Below are positions 1 through 11,507 of a stretch of DNA of 64,000 bases, one piece after another; the stretch's first letter is position 1; the number at the start of each line of letters is the position of its first letter. The notes below the pieces were generated by a model. It did no database searches. It worked only from the letters and a program-made list of their open reading frames with translations, and was not told where the DNA came from. The stretch is taken from contig OZ023263.1 in assembly GCA_964006375.1 (NCBI GenBank), positions 139,435,173-139,499,172 on the forward strand, in the 5' to 3' direction. The stretch comes from Tillus elongatus (taxonomy: Eukaryota > Arthropoda > Insecta > Coleoptera > Cleridae). Both the position numbers and the translations under genes were made by a program.

Positions 1-449
1 ACCCATTATCTCCTTTGTAATTCTCCCTGTTTTCGTTGTATCTGTTATTATCCCTGTATCCATTGTTATTGTTATTCCCTTGATGGTAGTATCAATTACT
101 ATTATTGTTATTTAGCCTATGGTTTTCTCTGTTCCCCGTATATCTTCCCCTTCGTTCATTTCGTGAGTCCTTATACTGTCCGTATTGTCGTCCATTAAAT
201 CTGTTCCCCCCATTTGTATCTTGTCTGTAATTTTGTCGATTTTCCTCATAATTACGCCTCCCATTATCACCCTTTTCCTTATTTTCGTCTCGAGTGGTTC
301 GCTGTATCCTTTGCAAATAGTTAATCATTTGGTCAAGCGTTCTTATGTTTTGGATTCCGATCGTCTCTGATAGTTCATTTCTGAAATGTCTAGCCATGTA
401 CACAATAATTTCCTCCCCTCTCATTTTTAGAGCTGGATGCTGTGCCATG

Positions 450-451
<2 letters not shown>

Positions 452-520
<69 letters not shown>
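452..520. repeat. (TA)n microsatellite, left of mariner
   Basis: An uninterrupted TA run that ends exactly at the first base of the mariner terminal repeat. On its other side it joins the gag codons for Met-Ala-Gln-His. Confidence 0.97.
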
Positions 521-523
<3 letters not shown>

Positions 524-862
524 TGTGGAACAGCCAAATGGAATAAATTCGATAACGGATAAATGAGGGCGTGTTGGGAAAAACGCTTGGACACGTCGAT
601 TTGTATTTTTAACTGCGCATCTTTTTCAAGAAAAAAAAAATTATATAGGGTGCGTCATGTGACAGTGGCCAATACCAACTTTCTTATTTTAAATACAAGC
701 CCCTGTATATTATTAATTTTTTGGATTCTTCAGAAAATTCTAGACATAATTCATGTACAATGTCCTATACCTATCTTCAACTGTTTCGGAAATATTAAGT
801 ATTTTCAGATTTATTACAAAAATTAACATTAAAAATAGAAAATTATTTTATTTCACAAATTC
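521..862. repeat. Left terminal inverted repeat of mariner
   Basis: About 342 bp. It is matched in reverse complement by 2247-2586 with very few mismatches, such as TCCTATACCT against TTCTATACCT and a change in an A-run length. It includes the pentamer-rich GGGTGCGTCATGTGACAG segment. Confidence 0.92.
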
Positions 863-917
863 TAATAAGAAATACTGATTATTTCTTAATAATTTAAAAA
901 AACAAAAAAAAAAAATG

Positions 918-2006
918 TCAATGTAGTAAATGTTCAAAATGCTCGCCACGAACATCTTGGCAACATGCTAATCTGGTATAGAAATGTCTTCTAACATTAC
1001 TCAACATCTCAGGCGTGACTGATCTAATCGCAAGCGTGATTCGTCTTTTTAAGTCATCTAAGTTGAGGGGCTTAGTTTTGTATACAATACTTTTGACATA
1101 TCCCCACAAAAAGTAGTCTAATAGCGACAGATCAGGAGATCGTGCTGGCCATTCTATCGATCCGCGCCTCCCTATCCACCGATTTGGAAAAATTTGGTTC
1201 AGGTACTGCCGGACATTGATTTGGTAATGGGGCGGTGCTCCATCTTGCTGAAACCATATTTTATTGGCAGGAACTTGTGGGTTTGCTGGATCTGGATATA
1301 AGTTTGTCAAAGTTGGCACGACATTATTTTGGAGCAGTTCTAAATATTTATCCCCATTCAAGTTGCCATCAATGAAAAAGGGACCTACGATATGATTTCC
1401 AACAATTCCTGCCCAAACATTAACTTTTTCAGGATATTGCGTATGTTCCTCTCTCATCCAATGAGGATTCTCATTAGACCAATAGCGGCAATTTTGACGA
1501 TTAACATGACCGTGAAGTGTAAATGTGCTCTCATCAGAAAACAAAACATCTTCTAATTGGATCACATTGTTATCTAACATTGCCATCATTTGTTCACAAA
1601 AATACGTTCTCCTATCGAAATCGTCCTCCATGAGCTCCTGAGTTGGTATCATTTTATAGGGATGCATTTTACTTTCCTTTAATGTTCGAAAAATTGCTGT
1701 GTGGCTAACGTTGAATAGTTGGGCTGCTTGTCGACCAGAAGTATGTGGGTTTTCTTGAAACTCAAGCGTAATATCCAATTTCGTATCATCACTTACTGCA
1801 TTGGCAGCTACTTTTTTTATCTGTCTCACATGACCAAGCTCGCGAAACTGCTTTTCTATTTTGCTAATTGTTCCTTGGGATACAGGCGGCAAATTTGGAA
1901 ATTTTTCGTGAAATAAGCGAGACACTTCCATCTGTGTCCGTGTGTTATCTCCATAACCAATCATTTGTAGAATGGTTATTTTGTGCATTTCTGTTAAATG
2001 AACCAT
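918..2006 (-). CDS. Mariner-type transposase, intact, 362 aa
   Basis: Cut-and-paste transposase of the IS630/Tc1/mariner superfamily. The N-terminal third has the helix-turn-helix pair: residues about 1-60 include LHEKFPNLPPVSQGTISKIE, and about 75-115 include GRQAAQLFNVSHTAIFRTLK. The DDE/D domain follows. First Asp in LFSDESTFTLHG (near 155), second in FQQDGAPPHY (near 255), third in SPDLSLLDYFLWG. I count 41 residues between the second and third Asp, giving DD41D, a spacing described for rosa- and visitor-type families. No internal stop. The ORF starts MVHLTEMHKI and ends HFEHLLH, and lies wholly between the inverted repeats. Decayed relatives occur at 24510-25500, 27740-28010 and 29050-29585. 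Confidence 0.93.
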   Translation of the reverse strand: MVHLTEMHKITILQMIGYGDNTRTQMEVSRLFHEKFPNLPPVSQGTISKIEKQFRELGHVRQIKKVAANAVSDDTKLDITLEFQENPHTSGRQAAQLFNVSHTAIFRTLKESKMHPYKMIPTQELMEDDFDRRTYFCEQMMAMLDNNVIQLEDVLFSDESTFTLHGHVNRQNCRYWSNENPHWMREEHTQYPEKVNVWAGIVGNHIVGPFFIDGNLNGDKYLELLQNNVVPTLTNLYPDPANPQVPANKIWFQQDGAPPHYQINVRQYLNQIFPNRWIGRRGSIEWPARSPDLSLLDYFLWGYVKSIVYKTKPLNLDDLKRRITLAIRSVTPEMLSNVRRHFYTRLACCQDVRGEHFEHLLH

Positions 2007-2246
2007 TTTTCTGATATTATTACGTACAGTTAACGAAATTCAAACGACAATAGCACTGACACTAATCACTACTGTCATGCAGGCAGACAACAAGTTGCTA
2101 AGGCTACGAGTTTTATACGAACAGAAAGAAAACTGTTTTTGTTTTTGTTTCATTTCATATCAGTAAAAAGAAACGCAGGAATGGTTTTTGTTTACTTTCT
2201 CATTATCAAGAGCTGAATGGGAAATAAGTATTGAATGCAATGTAGC

Positions 2247-2698
<452 letters not shown>

Positions 2699-4022
2699 AT
2701 AACTCGATAATTCCACAAGATCGTTCGGGTTATGCTTTCCAAAGTATAATTTTTCTCTGGCCAAAGATTCCTATGTTTCTCCCCAATAATAGTTCAGAAG
2801 TTTTCTTTCAAAATCTATAATTTCTTTTATATCTTGGAGATCGTAGATATTCTTGAGCTTGTTAAGCAGGCTTGTGACGAATACTTTTGGGTGTAATTTC
2901 GTTATGTGCCCGTCAAATTTGAGTCCCGACTCGCTTGTGACTGGATAAACAATTCTTTCATTCCCCATTCATTGTCTTATCTGACGTTCCATTCTTTCTA
3001 ATTTCTGTTTCATATTTTCTTCCACTCCTTCTCTTATCCTGATACTCTCTAAATTTAATTCAGTCTCATCTTTCAATCTTTTTAAATCATCCACATTTAT
3101 ACTCTACCCACTTGCTCTACTCTTTCTACTTTCTCTTTCGTCTCAGTCAACTTTAGATTTATTTCACTCTGGTAGTACTCAATCTTTCGTTCTATCACCA
3201 TATTCATGCCAATCGTGTTCTGATATCTCTCATTTCCCACCTGTATTATACTACTTATCTCATTCTCTGTCACTTTCATTCTCTCCAGCACTATCTTGTC
3301 TGTTTCCTTCATATTTTCAGTTATCTCGTCATCCACCCTTCTTTCTATATCTATTTTCTAGCCTTGCATATCTTTCTCCAGTTTTCCTGTTATTTTCTCA
3401 TCCATTTCTATCAGTCGTTCATTCATCTTTTTGATTCCCTCATTCATTTCCTTCTTTATCTCTTCTTTCACACCACTTATATTTTCATTCATCATTCTCT
3501 CTTGGTTTTCAACTTTCTCATTCATATCATTCTTTAAACTACCCATATTTTCTCCTATTTTATTTATTATCTCATTTATCTCTTGTTTTATACCACTTAT
3601 GCTTTCATTCATGTTTTTACTTATATTCCATTCTTGCTCGTTCATTTTCTCATTCATACTTTTATTATTTTCATCATATCTTGTTTTAGGCCACTTATGC
3701 TTTCATTCACATTTTTATTACTTTCCTTTATAGCGGAATTCATACTTTGGATCATTTTAATTAACGTCTCAGTGTCACTGTCTGGTTTTTGTTTAATCGT
3801 AATTGTTTCGTCTACCTTGCCTCCGTCAAGTGTCTGTTCTTCAACTAACATTTCTTTTTCTGTTTGTGCCATTTCTTTTGCCTGTTCTTCTACATTCTCA
3901 CTCACTTCTTGCTCATCTCTTCTCTCCTGATCCATTTCCATACTTTCTGGCCGTTCATATTCCCTGTCGTCTCTCCTGTCTTGTCTGTCCTTTGACGTGG
4001 TTATTTTTCTACCTTTAGGCAT

Positions 4023-4540
4023 TTGCATCATTTTTATTTCACGTTTATATCGCAATTCGTGTAAGAATTTTCGAAGCCCTCACGTTTGTGCGACAATTGT
4101 TGTTTATTGCTGTTTATATGTATTTGCGATTATTACTTGTATATGAGGTGTTTTTAAATATTGTATATTGTATATAAGTTGTTTATATTGTATATATTGT
4201 AATTATTTAAATCTGATATGTAATTAAAATGTATTTTATATTGAATAAATGTGTTTGTAAATGATTTTTGTTTGTTTACTTATTTAATTTGTAAATAAGT
4301 GTTTGTCTATTATGTATTTAGTTATGTTGGGCGACTTTTTTTGCTCAAAATGAATACAATATTAGTTTACCAAGAATGTCTATCTATTTTAGGACACTCG
4401 CTACATATATCTTTACAACAAAACTGATATTTGTCTTAAATGTCAAATTATATTCTTGTTATAGCTTTTAGTCTATGGAATTTCCTTTATAGTATTATTT
4501 GATGTATAAATTTTAAATATATGTATATTACCCAGAGAAA
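4023..4540. other. Leader or upstream DNA of gag copy 1, non-coding
   Basis: Upstream of gag in the minus direction. Positions about 4050-4110 match 46625-46690 in reverse complement (shared core ACGTGAGGGCTTCGAAAATT), so this is a conserved 5' leader of the gag element. The rest is AT-rich without ORFs. A primer binding site is plausible but I could not fit one to a specific tRNA. Confidence 0.5.
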
Positions 4541-6180
4541 TTCTGTTAAATATTTACCTGGTTCCTTTTTTTTCGTTTGATTTATTTATATTACCACAGC
4601 TATGTTGTTGAGCATCTCCTTCTCTACAGGAAATATTTTATAGTTGGGTCCCTAGAAACGAAAATTCTCACACTTCCAGCATCTATGGTGCTGTTGCTGA
4701 ACCGATTTACTTTACTTTATGCTTTATTAGTCAATGGATATACGTGACAGCGGTTATAAAAGAGAAATATACTATTAAAACACTGAAAAACATTTATTCT
4801 GAATTATTTATTTTTTTATGAACTTATATTCTAAAAAATATTTACTTTAAAATTATTTGCCTCATTTGGGATCCGCTCTTATTATGGTGATTACAAATTT
4901 TGATTATTATTATTATTATTTAAATGTGATCTTTAAAATTTAATTCTACTTTTTTTGCCAAATCCACGTATTTTAACTTGTGATATCAGTTACCATGGAA
5001 ACTTTGCTTTGCTAGCTTTGGTAACTAAGGAGATGTGATCTTAAAAAGAGATGTTATGAATTTTATCTGCTTACTTGAAACTCCCGCGTTGCGCCTTCTT
5101 TTGGTATCTTTCTTTTCTTCTTAGTTGATCTCGGATTTTATTACTATACTTCGGCAAAATTGTTCATATATGTCATTTCCATTCCAATTTGACAGGTTAA
5201 TATATTAGTAATGGCTGTTTGCAATTTTGTTTGGGATTACACTGTTATTTTATTGATATTTGATGGAATACGTGGATTTCGGACTGCGCCGTCTGTTCAG
5301 ATTTTCCACTATTGACTGTTTTCTCGTTATACGTATTGGTAATTTTGTTTGAAGTGCTTCAACAGTTATATACTGTTAAGTACCACGTTTCCATTTTACT
5401 TTTACTTTTATTCTGGTGTTTTTCTAAATTTTTAAACGTTTTTCATTAATCTGGACCCTGCTAGCTTCTTGTTTCGATCAGGTTCTTGTTAACAGTCCCG
5501 TTCTTCATCCTTCCGGAAATTAAAATTCGTTTCTTTTGTTTTATATGACAAATCAAATCTCCTAATTAGTGTTTAAAATTGCTTTTTAACCAATTAACAT
5601 ATTTGTTTAAGATGAGTCCAATCACATAACAGATTTTACAAAGTGAGCCAAGAGAAAGCCACTTCCTTTTGTTCGTATTTAATTAAATAATTGGATTTAA
5701 AGTCAGGTTAGTTAAAAATTGTTTGTATGTTCAAATTTCTAACCTATTCATTTTTCATCAAATGTCAAACCTTACCTAACCTTTTTATTATTAACCAATT
5801 CTTTCCTTAATTACTATATTAACAAATTTTCATCAAACTTATAACTAAACAAATCACTTGTAGTTCACTAGTTTGCACTTTGTCGAAAACAGTTTATTAA
5901 GCCTGTTCTTTCACTGACTTGTTTTATATAGGTTCATAACGTTTTGTCTCGGGGTTTCTTTTACTTTTAAACTCTGTTTTTATTGCAGTTCATTATGCAA
6001 TTTAATTGTTCGTTATAGGTGCAATACAAAATTTCTATGGCTTATCAGGTAACTTTAAATAATGTCATGAACCATGCACTGGCAAATGCATATAGTTAAT
6101 TATTTGAAACATTTTATTTATATTTATTATAACTGAATGTTATTTTATATTACAGAATATACCAAATGGAAGTCTCACTT
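4540..6180. repeat. Diverged long interspersed repeat, copy 1
   Basis: Non-coding stretch sharing many blocks in the same order with 35675-37330. Examples are ACAGCTATGTTGTTGAG / ACAGCTATTTTGTTGAG, the TAGTTGGGT block, the TTGGGATCC block, the CTTCTTTTGGTAT block, CCCGTTCTTC with CCGGAA, and GTCGAA(A/G)ACAGTTTAT. Because copy 1 lies just 5' of the gag gene, it could be LTR or 5' UTR of that retroelement. That is inference; no LTR ends or target duplication were found. Confidence 0.55.
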
Positions 6181-6812
6181 CAATGAAATAGTTTAAAACT
6201 ATAAGCTCAGTACTGATTTTCGACGCTTCAGCGCTAGTAGCGTGATAATTCAGAAAACTCCTCAATTTTAAAAATTTAGCTATCAATCTAACCTCAAAAC
6301 ATTCGAAGATTCATTATTTATTGTTTATGGTTTTGTTTTCCAAACATCATCGCATGGAGTGTTAGTCACTAGCCACGTTTGTTGTTATAAAACTCTTTAT
6401 ATTATATCTCTACATATTAGAGTTTGTACTAAACAGTGTTCTTTTGATTTGGTCGTAAAGTTACAATTTACTACCAAATACCAATCAGAATTAATTTTCA
6501 CCATCCGTTTCCTGTGTTGTTTATCAAGTATATAGGGTAGGTAAAGGTAAGTAGCACGTGCTTATGGTTATTTGTGTTCTTCAAGATTTTTAATAAACTG
6601 GCAAGTGAAACAAATATTAACCTACACTTATTGGCTTCAGGAATAGATATTCACAAAAATGATGAAAATGAAAACTGTGGCATGGTGTGAACAAGGGTGC
6701 CAGGATGAGATAAGCAAAAAGCGTCGTTCTCCTTTAAAATCATCAGTATCATTTTAGTGCATGGGTAAAATATATAAATAACCAGATGCTTTTTAATTTA
6801 CCACGTATTCAG

Positions 6813-6923
6813 GTGCACGATTGTTATTATGTTGCGATTGCCATTTTCTTAAGAAAGATAAGATACCAGGAACTCGAAGAGGCTTAAAAAGAACTGCGGT
6901 TTCTTTATTGTCCATTTCTTCTG
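6813..6923 (+). CDS. Candidate internal exon of an unrecognised gene
   Basis: 111 bp between an acceptor (CCACGTATTCAG) and a strong donor (GTAAGTT). Only one frame is open, entering with 2 nt and leaving with 1 nt. It encodes 36 codons, including LLLCCDCHFLKKDKIPGTRR and LKRTAVSLLSISS. The exit phase (1) matches the only open frame of the next candidate exon at 7648. I do not recognise the family. The reading is basic with a Cys cluster (CCDC). It could be a decayed gene or a chance open segment; the matched phase and good splice sites argue mildly for a real exon. Confidence 0.4.
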
Positions 6924-7647
6924 GTAAGTTGATATTTGAAGTTTTAAAATTAATAATTTAAATATTAAAATTTTGTAACTTTAAGATATTGTCTCTTTAA
7001 TTATAGTTTGTGTGATAATAATGCAACAGTTGCAATTATGTTTTCAATATTTACTCTGTTTATTATAACTATATATTTCAACTGAATTCAGGATTTTCTT
7101 TATTCTTGTAATTCATTACACATAAGTCGATACAGACATAGGCTTGCTCGGCGTGTATTATGCATCAGCATATCCTTACTTTGAATTTAAATTTTGTGTG
7201 GGGGCACTGCCTGTGATTCGCACATGATTTCTTTATGGCCCAGAAGAGAATTAAACTGTTTTCCTGTAAAAGATAATAACAAATATCTGCAATTCCCCAA
7301 ACTAAAAGCCAAGTACCTATTAAAAGCATTTTGCAAACTGTGCCTGGAAAATAAATACTTTTTTCATTTTATTAATTTTGACAGGTGTGTAAAGTAAACT
7401 TGTATCTACTCAATTGGATGATTAAAATGTATCTACGTTTGTCATACTTTGTTAAGTTAATAAAATGTATTGATTTTGCTGGTTTTATATATGCTCTATT
7501 TGGTAGCGTAATGTCAGGTTTCAAAAACATTAATGTTGAAAATAAATCGTCAATTTGGTTGCTGCCTCACTGTATTTTGTGACTTAATAATATATACTTT
7601 TCTTTTGCGACATGTTCACCAGATTCATATAATTTTTCTGTTTCCAG
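6924..7647 (+). other. Putative intron between candidate exons
   Basis: Runs from GTAAGTT at 6924 to a pyrimidine-rich acceptor (TTTTTCTGTTTCCAG) ending at 7647. A short ORF at 7194-7397 lies inside and has no recognisable similarity. Confidence 0.35.
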
Positions 7648-7746
7648 AACAAGTAGGAACTGAAGCTGGTAGTCCTACTCAAGCTACAAGATACGTATTC
7701 CTGATGATCACTCCCAGGGGCATTGGAAAAATTAGACCTGGCAAAG
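7648..7746 (+). CDS. Second candidate internal exon of the same gene
   Basis: 99 bp bounded by a textbook acceptor (TTTCCAG) and donor (GTAAGTT). Entering in phase 1, it is open throughout (32 full codons) and includes QVGTEAGSPTQATRYVF followed by LMITPRGIGKIRPGK. At least one other frame stops at once (AAC AAG TAG). The phase agrees with the exon at 6813-6923. No family recognised. A later acceptor (TTTTGCTTTTCCAG) ends at 8824; reading on in the same phase from 8825 gives about 20 codons to a stop at 8886, which could be a terminal exon. Confidence 0.45.
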
Positions 7747-7749
7747 GTA

Positions 7750-10235
7750 AGTTATGGTGTAATCTAATATATACAGCACAATTCGTTTTTAAATAATGGA
7801 ATATACAAATGTCTTTAGATATATAAAAATTGTAGCATTCTTTAAGTCAAGAAAAGTAGTGCTTTTATTGTCGCTTGATGAAGTTAAACATTTTGAAAAA
7901 GCTTATTTGAATTTATTCAATTTCTAATAGTGACATCACCTTATCACAGCCAGCAATCACTGTATAGTAAATAAAAGTTTGACATGTGTCTTAAAATGGA
8001 TGGAAATAACCTCGTGATATTTTTTGCCTAGCCCACATTAAAAAGAAGTTGTTTACCTTGATTTGTTGACCAAATTGCAAGCTATGACTTGATTATAAAT
8101 TTATTTTTTAAATGTCAAATTTTGAGCCTTTAGTAATTGTTTGCCAAATTCTAGCAATTAGTAATGGTGGTATGTGCACACATGTTAAACATTGTTTTTT
8201 AAATTTAATTGGCCCTCAGAAAATTACTTTATTTACGAAGTCTATTTAGGAAAAAATTGCTAATGACACGGTAACAACTTTCAGACTTGTAAATGTTTGT
8301 AAAATGAACACAAATCAGGTCATCTACCCTTTAAGTCCATTTTAATTCTATATATTTATATGTCGTGTATCAAAAAGTGATATTCTGATTTTAATAAAAT
8401 TGAATAATTATTCATTAGTTTGGGTGACTTTAGGGTAATCAGCCTAAATGGATTAGTTTTTCCAGGAAATCTCAAGCTTTTATTTTAGAAACATTTAAGT
8501 TTACTAATATATTTTCATGACAATTTGTATCAAAATTAGCAGTTCTCTATGTGCAACTTGTTTTAAAAATGTTTTTAAAATATGCTAACAAAGTCAAAAC
8601 GCTCTTTAAGATTTTTACATTTATATTGTAAATACAGTCAATCCTTAAATACAGTATGCTGATATTCGGCATTCAAACTAATGTGTAAATGTAACCCTGA
8701 TGTAGTTTATTCTAATCAAATTAGTAACTCCAAGTTTTGTTTTTAATTTCAAGCTATTTAAGTTATAATTATTTTTTCTTATTTGTTGATTTTTACCTTG
8801 TAATAATAGTTTTTGCTTTTCCAGCTCACAAAATTGTGCACAAAATATTCTACATCAAGTTAGTGTTTCAAGGCAAGCTCAACTAACACCAAAAGCGAAA
8901 CAACGATATCAGCTTGTTAGTTTATTTACACTGAAAGAAAATGTATGCCTCACTATTCAAAAGTAAAGGAAAAGGCTGCCAGCTTTCATCTAAGTTGCTT
9001 GCTTTATCTTCCAAAAAAACGTTGCTAACCCCGCAAACCAGAAATTCTCTAGTGGCAAGAATAAACCAAAAAGTTTTCAACACCTTGGAAAAGCAGACTA
9101 CAAAAATGCAGTAAAATTGAAAAGCTTTTGCGTATTTCATCTCAAGAGTCAATTGACCCTGTGAAATTACAGGCATATAATAAATTCAAAAAAAAGCAAA
9201 CAGATAATATAGTTTAGTCTGTATGTATACTTATAGATAATAAGGTATTTTAGTTTGTGTGTTAAGACATGGTAAAATTGTGTGGTTTGTGTGCAACAGT
9301 TATTTGCTTTCTGTCTAAAATTTTACATTAGTACAATATAATCCTACCTGGACAATGATGTGTTATTCTACAATATAGTGGGTTGTCTATACCACCTTCT
9401 ACTAGGTCAGCTGCACTTCCAGTTATGTATTTTGTTTACTTCAAAATAATCATGCATAAAAAATTAGATTTTTGTAGTTATAGTAGAATAGTCTTATTTC
9501 TAAACGGCAACACGTCTGGGTTTAACATGATTAAAAAGGAATTGCCTGGTAGAAAAAAGCTTTTAATTGCTTTGTTTTTATTCTTTGGCAACCTCATATG
9601 TAAAATTTTGTTTACTACATCCAAGGCACTAGCCAATACTTTTTTGACCACATGTATTAACAACTGTGCATCACGGAAAGTATAATGCGAAGTGATTTAA
9701 AGAAAAGTAGAAACTATAGCCCTGTTTGGAATAACAGTAGTCAGTTTTAATTGCAACCTCTTTACAAATGTTAACGAGTTGTGATTTGACTTTAAAGTGA
9801 TAAAATGTTTAAAACATAATACCACAGAATCACGGGGTCATGCCTAATTATTTTTCTTTGTAAGTAATCTTGCAGTAACCAGGTAACTTCAATGGTACAC
9901 TCAGACACTGAATAAATGATTTTAAAGTTAGGCCTTTTTGTAACTTTATGGACAAAGTGGGGTATTACTGTTAGGAGAACTCTGTTGAGTTCTGCATAAA
10001 GAATTATTAGAAAAACATTTCGGTTCTTTTTGTAACCGACTACAAAACAGCTATAATGCAATTATTGAATTATGTATAAACCACATAATGAATATCTGAA
10101 ATCGAGCTTAAGGATATCTTTTCATTAAATTTTTATTTGATAAAGATTAGTATCTTTCATGAAATAATTGAGGTTTTTTATATTAGTAAAGTTGTTTACG
10201 CAATAAAATGGCCACTTAGGCTTGGTCATGAGTAC
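7750..10235. other. Non-coding AT-rich stretch
   Basis: I see no recognisable gene. 8825-9130 has two overlapping open stretches (including QLTPKAKQRYQLVSLF, then after a frame change KTLLTPQTRNSLVARINQ) that look protein-like but match nothing I know. Confidence 0.3.
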
Positions 10236-11058
10236 AGTTTAGCCGTATTCTTTTCTAAGTGTGTTCTCGCTGTAATTAGTATACCTTACTCAAGAGCTCT
10301 AGTTAGAGCAAAACCGGTCTGCGGTTCTTATTTTGGTGAGAATACATCTAGCCTTACATACTTTGTCCCTATTAGGGAATAAATGAGCCAGTACTGACAA
10401 TTTACAAGATTGTTAGTTGATTGTATACAGTTTCTATTTTAGAACATTTTGTGATATTTGGAGTTGCCGTGACAACATACTGCCTGTTTCCTCACCGAGA
10501 TGGCGACCCTGTCGTACATCTTGCAATGTTCAAGCAGAGTTGTGTTCTACATACGTCTTTCGACTATGAAGTTGAATTCAGCAGTAGCTGCCCCTAAACA
10601 GTTTATGGCTACCATAGCCGTATTACTTTATAGGTGTGTTCTTTCTGTAATTAGAATACCATATTGATGAGCTATAATTAGAGCGAACCCGGTCTGCGGT
10701 TCTAATTATGGTGAGAATACATCTAGCCTTACATACATTGTCCCTATATTAGGGAAGAAGTGGACCAGGGCTGACAATTTACCAAATTGTTAGTTGGTTG
10801 TACACAGTCCCCTAGTCTCTATTTTATAACATTGTGTATTATTTGTACCTGTTGTGGCAACATACTACCTGGTTCCGCACCCAGATGGCGACCCTGTCGT
10901 ATATCTTACAATGTTTTAGGAGACTGGCTACAATACCCTTATTACTTTATAGGTGTGTTTTTGCTCTAATTAGTACACCGTACTGATCAGCTCTAATTAG
11001 AGCGAAACCGGTCTACAGTTCTAATTATGGTGAGAGTACATCTAGCCTTACATAGTTT
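10236..11058 (+). repeat. Three-copy tandem repeat, 320-375 bp units
   Basis: The block CCGGTCT...GGTGAGA(A/G)TACATCTAGCCTTACATA recurs at about 10314, 10689 and 11008, giving spacings of 375 and 319 bp. The first two units also share AGATGGCGACCCTGTCGTA (10498 and 10884). Each unit carries a palindromic box, from imperfect (GAGCTCTAGTTAGAGC, GAGCTATAATTAGAGC) to perfect (GCTCTAATTAGAGC near 10989). Unit 1 has an extra segment of about 56 bp. No ORF is conserved across units. Confidence 0.8.
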
Positions 11059-11059
11059 A

Positions 11060-11507
11060 AGTTAAACTAAGTTCGAAATAAGCGTCTTAAATATATATGT
11101 AACTATTTCAAGCATGGTATGTGTGATTTTAATGATATATTAAATTAGGTGTAGTACTTTAAATTGATACAATTTTTTACAACTCAGTTGTTTAAAACTA
11201 TGTTATATGCGGATTTTAATTTGTAGTGTATTTCTGTTAACTACATTTCCTGTTTATCACTTGTTTTCTTTGACTTATTTATACAACTGACTGTGTAAAT
11301 CATTAATAAAGATTTATGTAGAGATCTTGATTTTTTTGTCCCTTCTGTAATAATTACTTTTTTTACAAAATCAAAAATATTATTCTTATGAAAATTCACT
11401 ACAATAACGCACTTCCTGTGCCCCGAACATTTTGGTTGTATATTCCATTTCGGTTTGGCCCCGTTAACACCGTGAAAGAATTGGTTCTACCGTACTGCTA
11501 ACGGATC
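11060..11507. other. Non-coding spacer
   Basis: AT-rich; nothing recognisable until the truncated LINE begins near 11508. Confidence 0.5.

Noticed and set aside
3431..4018. Hydrophobic ORFs on the plus strand that look like multi-pass membrane proteins (also 46917-47429 and 48351-48824 on the minus strand)
   Set aside because: Antisense shadows of the purine-rich, Lys/Glu-rich coiled-coil gag gene; antisense of such codons always reads Phe/Leu/Ile/Ser.
8825..9130. THAP- or P-element-like reading (TPKAKQRYQLVSLF)
   Set aside because: Only a loose resemblance; needs two frame changes, lacks the C2CH motif, and is out of phase with the candidate exons upstream.
9383..9685. 100-codon plus ORF
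   Set aside because: No domain, no similarity, no splice or promoter context; expected by chance in AT-rich DNA of this length.
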